From an uncultured Bacteroides sp. (GTDB lineage: Bacteria > Bacteroidota > Bacteroidia > Bacteroidales > Bacteroidaceae): DNA of 13,493 bases. The notes below the pieces were generated by a model. The model ran no database searches, was not told where the DNA came from, and was given only the letters and a program-made list of their open reading frames with translations. Location of the stretch: the NCBI GenBank assembly GCA_959606905.1, contig CAUHML010000083.1:1-13493 (forward strand). Reading direction: 5' to 3'. Shown here piece by piece: positions 8,137 through 13,493 of this stretch (position 1 is the stretch's first letter; each line of letters opens with the position of its first letter). The position numbers and the translations under genes are program-made.

Positions 8137-11100
8137 TTATAATGAAAGATTAATGCCAAATACAAATCCTTTGGAACGTGGATAAGAAGAATCATCAATA
8201 CCCGGAGTTAAAATAGAACTTTCCTTAGAAACTTCGGGATCATAACCTGAATAATTCGTAATAGTGAATGGATTATTCAATGTACAATATAGACGCAAAT
8301 TACTGATAAAAGCTTTACTTAACCACTTTTTCGGGAAAGTATAACCTAAAGTAATAGTGCTTATGCGAAGATAAGAACCATCTTCCACAAAACGATCAAG
8401 CGGAGTAGTAATAGCTGCGCGGTTGTCATTATGAATACTCCACAGAATGTTCGGATCATGCTGATTAGGATTAAGCTCAGCTATACGGTTGAGGTCCATA
8501 GCTTCTTTTCCAGTACGGGGATCCAGCAGAGTGAAACGATTGGCAGCATCCGCAAGCATATTTTGGTACGGTTGGTATGGACCGACAAAACGCTGGGTAG
8601 ACATATTAAAAATATCATTACCATAAGAGAATACCATAAATACAGAAAGATCAAAGCCCTTATAAGAAAAAGTATTTTTAAAACCTCCGGTAAAATCCGG
8701 ATTAGCATTCCCGATGACTGTCATATCATCAGAATTATAAACAGGTGTCCCCTTGTCATCCGTCTGCCCCGTAGTATTTACATACTTGATATCACCCGGT
8801 TTATATTGAGTTTTTACAGATCCTTTCTGATAAATAACACCATCTTTCAAAACATATTTATCACCATTCTGCACAAAATCGTCGGTAGTATAAACTCCAT
8901 TGGTCTTATACCCATACATCTCACCTAAAGAATGACCTACGATGGCACGGTATAGAACAGAAGAATTGGTACCACCACTGACGCTAGTCTGATAATATTC
9001 ATTCTCACCGTCTATTCTCAAGACCTTGGAACGATTGAAGGAGATATTGAAATCGGTAGTCCAAGTAAAATGTTTGTTGCGGATGTTCGTACTGCTTATA
9101 GCTATCTCAAGACCGCGATTACGGATAGAACCGATATTCTGATATTGGTGCGTATAACCGGTTGATGTCGGGATAGCCACTTTCATAAGCAAATCATCGC
9201 TCTTATTGTTATACCAGTCCAATGTCAGGTTAACTCTGTTTCCCCACAAACCCAAGTCCAGTCCGATATTCGTAGAAACGGTTTTCTCCCATTTTAAGTT
9301 ATTATTACCTACTGTGCTGCCAGGTGCCAAAGCCGCCGTTTCCTGATTGCCCACAGGATATACCGTAGCATTATAGGCAGTAGCATACATATAATTATCA
9401 ATATTACAATTACCGGTAGTTCCATAACCTACTCTCAATTTGAAATTATTGACAACATTTCCGATAGCATTATCTTTCCAGAATCCTTCTTCAGAAACGC
9501 GCCAAGCTGCCGCTGCTGAAGGAAAATAGCCCCAACGATTACCCTCGGCAAATTTAGAAGAACCGTCTGCACGTAAGGTTGCTGTAAAAAGATAGCGGTC
9601 ATTAAAAGTATAATTGAGACGACCGAAAAAAGACAACAAAGCATTTTCTTCTAAAGAAGACTTCCATGTATCGGGAGTGGCCATACTAATATCATTAAGA
9701 CCGAAATTAGTATCGGGAAATGCCTTATAGGCAGTTTCTGTACCAGATGTATTTGTATAATATAATTCGTGTCCTAACAAAACGCCCAAATCATGCTTCT
9801 CAAACGTATGTTTCCAATTCAATGTATTAGTCCATTGATAAGCATATCGTTCCTTATTATCAATACTGCCATAAGGTCCGCCTTTGAGTTGAGCATTGGC
9901 CGTACGACCATCATCGAAATTAGTTGTTTTGATTTGGGCCCAATTATAACTACCAGCTGTACGGAATGTAAAATCCTTCAAGAAATCAATGTCCACACCG
10001 GCATTAACACTAAAAATACGACTAAGTTTTCTATTTATTATAGCATCGTTGGTTATCAATGGGTTATACACATCATATTCGTTACTGAAAGTACGGAATT
10101 CGGTATTTAACTCTTCATTAATAAGCTGATCATCAGTAAACAGGATTCCGCCAGTTTCAGGACGCAAAATAGCTTGTTTTAATCCGGAATAAGAACCTCC
10201 ACCTAATGTTTTGGCGTAATTAAAAGAAGAATTCATATCAAAACGTACATTTTTCCATAGCTGGGAATTTACTTTAGTACGAATCGTATTACGGTAATAT
10301 CCGTGATTTTTTACGATACCGTCTTGCGACATATTATTGTAGCTTACCAATACTTGAGTTTTTTCCGTTCCGGTAGAAAGAGATAGATTATGGCTTTGAG
10401 TAAGAGCACTTCCACCAAAAATCTTATCTTGCCAGTCTATTCCGGAACGTCCGCCATAAGTTTGCTCTATATCAGACCATGCTCCCGTATAAAATCCATC
10501 ATCCGTATAATCCCCTCCAAACATACGTGCATACTGGTTCATTTCTCCGGCAAGAGTCCACCATTCATACTGATATTTGGCATACTGTTCAAGATTGAGC
10601 AAATCCAGTTTCTTGCCCAACCAATCCACAGATACATAGCCATTGTAATTCACAGTTGTCTTGCCACTACTTCCACTTTTGGTCGTAATAAGAACCACAC
10701 CATTTGATCCACGCGCTCCATAAATAGCTGTTGTCGAAGCATCTTTTAAAATATCAATAGTCTTAATGTCATTTACATCAATATTCTTCAAACCATCTTC
10801 CGACTGGAAGCCATCAATAATATAGATAGGTGTAGTAGACTGAGTAATGGAAGTACCTCCACGAACGGTAATATTCACTTCAGCCCCAGGAGCTCCGTTC
10901 TGTGAAACAATATTCACTCCGGCAGCTTTTCCTGCTAGCGCTTGAGCCGCATTAGTAACAGGAACTTCCGCTAAATCTGCACCGGTAACTGAAACAGAAG
11001 AACCGGTCAAATCACGTTTTTTCACTACTCCATATCCTATAACAACCACTTCTTCAAGGGTTTTAGCATCCTCTTTCATCACAATTTTGAAAGAAGATTT

Positions 11101-11706
11101 TCCATTTACACTTATTGTTTCAGTTACATACCCCACATAACTGACAATCAAAGAAGCATTACTTGAGACATCATTCAATATAAAATTTCCATCAAAATCC
11201 GTAATAGTTCCATTAGTAGAACCTTTGACCATCACCGTAGCACCTATTACAGGCTCTCCTTTATCATCAACCACCACGCCCTTTACGCTACGACCTACCT
11301 GTTGTACGATGGCTACCTCTTTCGTTGCGGAAGAAATGGCAGACTTTTCAGAAAGAATAATATTCTTATCCAAGACTTTATAGGTCGTATTTGTTCCGGA
11401 GAAAAGCTTCTTTAAGACTGAAAAAACATTCTCATTCTTGACATTCAAGGTTACTTTACGTTTCAAATCGACCTGCTTATTATTATAGAAAAAGGTGAAA
11501 TCCGTCTGTTTTTCAATTTCGGTCAGGACTTCAGAGACCGTCCGAGTCTGAGAACTGATGTTCAACATGGTTCTCTGTGCATAATTATTGCTAGCATATA
11601 ACAAGCTGGCAAAACTGAAAAGAACAAAAATAGTTATTTTCAGCGACAAAGGCAGTTTACATACTGGTTTCTTCATTTTCGTAAATAGATTTAATTTTAA
11701 CTTCAT
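8137..11706 (-). CDS. susC-like: SusC/RagA-type TonB-dependent transporter with STN signalling domain
   Basis: A 1189-residue outer-membrane importer. The order is: signal peptide (hydrophobic stretch about 22-38, ending near NNYAQ, 40-44), STN domain (about 46-120), carboxypeptidase-like regulatory beta domain (about 141-211, starting VKGVVVDDKGEPVIGATV), TonB box region (LEEVVVIGYG, 217-226), plug domain (about 230-345, including PIYIIDGF and IYGARGSNGVVLITT), then a 22-strand-type barrel ending FVFGINLSL. It would import glycan fragments using TonB/ExbBD energy. The STN domain, absent from SusC proteins of loci controlled by other regulators, is the known contact to FecR-type anti-sigma factors and matches the adjacent gene pair. 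Start choice: the long n-region can begin at Met1 or Met11 (MKKPVCKLPL); Met11 gives a more normal signal peptide. It is the first structural gene, 87 bp after the anti-sigma gene. Confidence 0.96.
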   Translation of the reverse strand: MKLKLNLFTKMKKPVCKLPLSLKITIFVLFSFASLLYASNNYAQRTMLNISSQTRTVSEVLTEIEKQTDFTFFYNNKQVDLKRKVTLNVKNENVFSVLKKLFSGTNTTYKVLDKNIILSEKSAISSATKEVAIVQQVGRSVKGVVVDDKGEPVIGATVMVKGSTNGTITDFDGNFILNDVSSNASLIVSYVGYVTETISVNGKSSFKIVMKEDAKTLEEVVVIGYGVVKKRDLTGSSVSVTGADLAEVPVTNAAQALAGKAAGVNIVSQNGAPGAEVNITVRGGTSITQSTTPIYIIDGFQSEDGLKNIDVNDIKTIDILKDASTTAIYGARGSNGVVLITTKSGSSGKTTVNYNGYVSVDWLGKKLDLLNLEQYAKYQYEWWTLAGEMNQYARMFGGDYTDDGFYTGAWSDIEQTYGGRSGIDWQDKIFGGSALTQSHNLSLSTGTEKTQVLVSYNNMSQDGIVKNHGYYRNTIRTKVNSQLWKNVRFDMNSSFNYAKTLGGGSYSGLKQAILRPETGGILFTDDQLINEELNTEFRTFSNEYDVYNPLITNDAIINRKLSRIFSVNAGVDIDFLKDFTFRTAGSYNWAQIKTTNFDDGRTANAQLKGGPYGSIDNKERYAYQWTNTLNWKHTFEKHDLGVLLGHELYYTNTSGTETAYKAFPDTNFGLNDISMATPDTWKSSLEENALLSFFGRLNYTFNDRYLFTATLRADGSSKFAEGNRWGYFPSAAAAWRVSEEGFWKDNAIGNVVNNFKLRVGYGTTGNCNIDNYMYATAYNATVYPVGNQETAALAPGSTVGNNNLKWEKTVSTNIGLDLGLWGNRVNLTLDWYNNKSDDLLMKVAIPTSTGYTHQYQNIGSIRNRGLEIAISSTNIRNKHFTWTTDFNISFNRSKVLRIDGENEYYQTSVSGGTNSSVLYRAIVGHSLGEMYGYKTNGVYTTDDFVQNGDKYVLKDGVIYQKGSVKTQYKPGDIKYVNTTGQTDDKGTPVYNSDDMTVIGNANPDFTGGFKNTFSYKGFDLSVFMVFSYGNDIFNMSTQRFVGPYQPYQNMLADAANRFTLLDPRTGKEAMDLNRIAELNPNQHDPNILWSIHNDNRAAITTPLDRFVEDGSYLRISTITLGYTFPKKWLSKAFISNLRLYCTLNNPFTITNYSGYDPEVSKESSILTPGIDDSSYPRSKGFVFGINLSL

Positions 11707-11742
11707 AATTTGATTACAGATAAAAAGTAGTGTGTTTTTTCT

Positions 11743-11768
11743 GTAGATTGTTTTACGTAGGATGTTTC
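11743..11768 (-). promoter_or_regulatory. candidate ECF-type promoter for susC
   Basis: In the 87-bp gap upstream of the transporter, the - strand reads GAAAC (plus 11768-11764), 16 bp of spacer, then TCTAC (plus 11747-11743). This resembles a generic ECF sigma promoter (GAAC-type -35, TCTA-type -10). A start would fall near 11736, leaving a leader of about 30 bases before the ATG at 11706. The -35-like element lies inside a perfect inverted repeat, ATGTT-TC-AACAT (11762-11773). This is pattern matching on short motifs in A+T-rich DNA, so it is weak. Confidence 0.28.
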
Positions 11769-11793
11769 AACATAGCTTGTTATTTTTAAAAGA

Positions 11794-12813
11794 TTAATAA
11801 ACTTCTATTTTCTGTTTTTCTTGATGAATATTATTACTTTCTGCATACTTAAATTTTATATTTGAAGATACGCTGATATATTCCAGAATTCGTCCCAAGC
11901 GTTGTTTCTCAAGTACACCGGTAAAAGAGGCTTCAAAACATTTGGGATTCTTTACTACGAAATCCACATCAAAACGTTTAGATAGCATTTTAAGAACTTC
12001 CTTAAATGGAGTATCACGAAAAATAAGTTTTCCGTCTTTCCAAGAAGTGATAACCTCTACATCTGCCTGATCAATTTTTATTTGTTGCTGTGCAGCAGTA
12101 TAAACAATTTCCTGTCCCGGCTGAATTTCCTGTTCCGTCCAATTACTTTTCTTATTTTCATACGCCATGGCAATGCTTCCTTCCACCAAAGTTGCAGTTA
12201 TTGTTTTATCATCAGCATAGGCTTCCACATTAAATTGGGTACCATAAACTTTTACAACAGCTTTCTGCGGCGTTCGGACCATAAAAGGCTGACGGGAATT
12301 CTTTGTTACCTCAAAGTAGGCTTCGCCATTCAATTGGACATTACGACTTTTTTCGTCAAAGTGAGAAGGGTAAACAATAGTTGAATTGGAATTAAGAATT
12401 ACATGAGTTCCATCCGGCAAAATAGTAGAAGTTATCATTCCCGGATTAGTACGAATCTCTATAAAATTCACTTTATTCTGCTCATTACCATTCATCCATA
12501 AATACAAAGTAGACAGTAGCAAAGGTATGGCAAGAATAGCAGCGGCACGCTGTGCCCATCGCCCCCATTGTAGCTGTCGTTCCCTTCTTATCCTGCCTCT
12601 GACTTCCTTCAAAGCAGCCCGTGCATCAGTCCGTTTTAAGGTATCCATTGTTTTTGTGGCAAAAGAAAGATAATAAATCTGCTTGGCCAGCTTTTTATTT
12701 GCTTCGGAAGAGATAATCCATTTTTCAATCTCTTCTTTCTCACTTAGAGTCACTTCTCCTTCAAAATAACGGAGTAAAAGCGCTTCATCTATTTGGGTAT
12801 CTGAATTTATCAT
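11794..12813 (-). CDS. FecR-family anti-sigma factor
   Basis: A 339-residue inner-membrane regulator. The cytoplasmic N-terminal part (about 1-85; LLLRYFEGEVTLSEKEEIEKWI at the start is the typical Bacteroides FecR opening) would bind the ECF sigma. A single membrane segment spans about 89-107 (AAAILAIPLLLSTLYLW). The periplasmic part contains a FecR domain (about 120-214: NPGMITSTILPDGTHVILNS, LNGEAYFEV, VYGTQFNVEAY, TLVEGSI) and a C-terminal DUF4974-type domain (about 259-325: LIFRDTPFKEVLKMLSKRFDV, SFTGVL). The length is normal for the family. Known homologs receive the signal from the STN domain of the partner SusC and set the sigma free. The start has AAAGGA a few bases upstream. It is divergent from the sigma gene and collinear with susC, so the anti-sigma may be cotranscribed with the locus and act as negative feedback. 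Confidence 0.95.
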   Translation of the reverse strand: MINSDTQIDEALLLRYFEGEVTLSEKEEIEKWIISSEANKKLAKQIYYLSFATKTMDTLKRTDARAALKEVRGRIRRERQLQWGRWAQRAAAILAIPLLLSTLYLWMNGNEQNKVNFIEIRTNPGMITSTILPDGTHVILNSNSTIVYPSHFDEKSRNVQLNGEAYFEVTKNSRQPFMVRTPQKAVVKVYGTQFNVEAYADDKTITATLVEGSIAMAYENKKSNWTEQEIQPGQEIVYTAAQQQIKIDQADVEVITSWKDGKLIFRDTPFKEVLKMLSKRFDVDFVVKNPKCFEASFTGVLEKQRLGRILEYISVSSNIKFKYAESNNIHQEKQKIEVY

Positions 12814-12949
12814 AATGTCCTTTTATAATAAGTCTAACCAAGATCCAAAGTTCCTAAACCAAAAACTGTTTTTTTTGAATTATTTTTCGATTAAGCGCTT
12901 TCATATTTAAATTTATGTATTTTTGCAGTAACATTTTCTTCTATAATCT
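12814..12949. promoter_or_regulatory. divergent sigma/anti-sigma intergenic control region
   Basis: These 136 bp separate two genes transcribed away from each other and must carry the promoters for both. For the sigma gene, an exact Bacteroides -7 element is present at 12918-12925. An 8-bp palindrome, AAGCGCTT, lies at 12893-12900. For the anti-sigma gene, the - strand has GGAACTTT (plus 12854-12847), which resembles an ECF -35 box, but only A+T-rich DNA sits where a -10 would be. An eight-T run at 12869-12876 is pure A+T and does not look like a terminator. Confidence 0.6.
12918..12925 (+). promoter_or_regulatory. Bacteroides-type -7 promoter element of the sigma gene
   Basis: TATTTTTG is an exact match to the Bacteroides housekeeping -7 consensus TAnnTTTG, ending 24 bp upstream of the sigma factor ATG. 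Transcription would begin around 12931-12934, giving a leader of under 20 bases. There is no TTTG at the proper -33 distance; the closest is TTTC at 12899-12902, about 15 bp away. The promoter may therefore be weak or need an activator. Confidence 0.42.
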
Positions 12950-13493
12950 ATGGAAACCACAAATGATAATTTGATAGACAAGCAACTGTATATATCCATG
13001 CAACAGGGCAATAAGAAAGCGTTTGATACTTTATTCATCAAATATTATGCTATGCTTTGTGCTTTTGCCCGCAGTTTTGTTTCATTAGAAGATGCAGAAG
13101 AAGTGGTTCAAGATACCATGTTACAGATATGGGAGAATAGAAAAACAAATCATATAGATTCTTCTGTTCATCATTATTTGTTCAAAGCAGTAAAAAACAA
13201 ATGTTATACCTTAATGACCAGAAATTCTCTTCGATTCCAAATAGAAAATATACTCACTCCAGACATACAGGAACTATTCGAAGATCCTGATTTTTATATT
13301 ATAGATGAATTAACACAAAAAATAGAAAAAGCAATTCTTAATCTTCCAGAATCCTATCGGATAGCTTTTGAAATGCACCGTTTCCAAAATAAGACCTATC
13401 AGGAAATTGCAGAAGAATTAAACATATCTTCCAAAACAGTAGATTACAGAATTCAACAGGCACTAAAACAATTACGGAAAGAATTAAAAGACT
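12950..13493 (+). CDS. ECF RNA polymerase sigma factor, FecI-like (3' end outside window)
   Basis: An open frame of 181 codons from ATG at 12950 that reaches the window edge without a stop. An in-frame TAA at 12944-12946 fixes the start. The translation begins METTNDNLIDKQLYISMQQG. Region sigma-2 spans about 25-92 (FDTLFIKYYAMLCAFARSFV, then DAEEVVQDTMLQIWENR at 48-64, the -10 recognition and core-binding helix). Sigma-4 spans about 122-176 (ILNLPESYRIAFEMHRFQN, then TYQEIAEELNISSKTVDYRI, a helix-turn-helix for the -35). This matches the Bacteroidales sigma-70 family that pairs with FecR anti-sigmas; family members are about 180-200 residues, so only a few codons should be missing. It would drive expression of the adjacent glycan locus once released by the anti-sigma. 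It is encoded on the opposite strand from every other gene here. Confidence 0.93.
   Translation, partial: METTNDNLIDKQLYISMQQGNKKAFDTLFIKYYAMLCAFARSFVSLEDAEEVVQDTMLQIWENRKTNHIDSSVHHYLFKAVKNKCYTLMTRNSLRFQIENILTPDIQELFEDPDFYIIDELTQKIEKAILNLPESYRIAFEMHRFQNKTYQEIAEELNISSKTVDYRIQQALKQLRKELKD

Noticed and set aside
8431..8928. A 165-codon open frame on the + strand
   Set aside because: It lies entirely antisense to the barrel region of the SusC-type gene, has no recognisable domain, and reflects the A+T-rich complement of a real gene.
9793..10707. Two further + strand open frames of about 105 codons each (9793-10110 and 10390-10707)
   Set aside because: Both are antisense to the same well-supported transporter gene and their translations are low-complexity Ile/Ser/Thr-rich without motifs.
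12860..12877. A-run/T-run as an intrinsic terminator
   Set aside because: The potential stem is only A-T pairs with unequal arms, and no gene ends there on either strand.

Overview
The window looks like a polysaccharide utilization locus (PUL) from a gut-type member of Bacteroidales, most likely Bacteroides or a close relative. This rests on a SusC/SusD pair, an STN-bearing TonB-dependent transporter, a FecI/FecR-type sigma and anti-sigma pair, lipoprotein signal peptides, A+T-rich DNA and a TAnnTTTG promoter element. No tRNA, rRNA, CRISPR array, insertion sequence or phage gene was seen.

Layout, right to left. At the right edge an ECF sigma factor gene (12950 onward, + strand) runs off the window. 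A 136-bp intergenic region separates it from a divergently transcribed anti-sigma factor gene (12813-11794, - strand). All remaining genes are on the - strand in the same order as transcription: a SusC-type transporter (11706-8137), a SusD-type surface glycan-binding lipoprotein (8118-6241), a PL10-like pectate-lyase-type enzyme (6148-4640), and two tandem paralogous lipoproteins (4640-2391 and 2334-217). By eye the two paralogs look like members of the six-hairpin, (alpha/alpha)6-barrel glycosidase superfamily. The last 216 bases hold no convincing gene, only a weak hairpin and a small CAAT-rich repeat.

How the parts probably work together: SusD captures a glycan at the cell surface and SusC imports fragments using TonB energy. 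The STN domain of SusC can report occupancy across the periplasm to the FecR-like anti-sigma, which releases the ECF sigma to raise transcription of the locus. The lyase would cleave a uronic-acid-containing chain, and the two paralogs would process the products. The substrate cannot be read from the sequence. The lyase points to a pectin-like or other uronate polymer, but the usual companions of pectin loci (GH28, GH105/GH88) are absent here. The paralogous pair is the least explained and most interesting part of the window.
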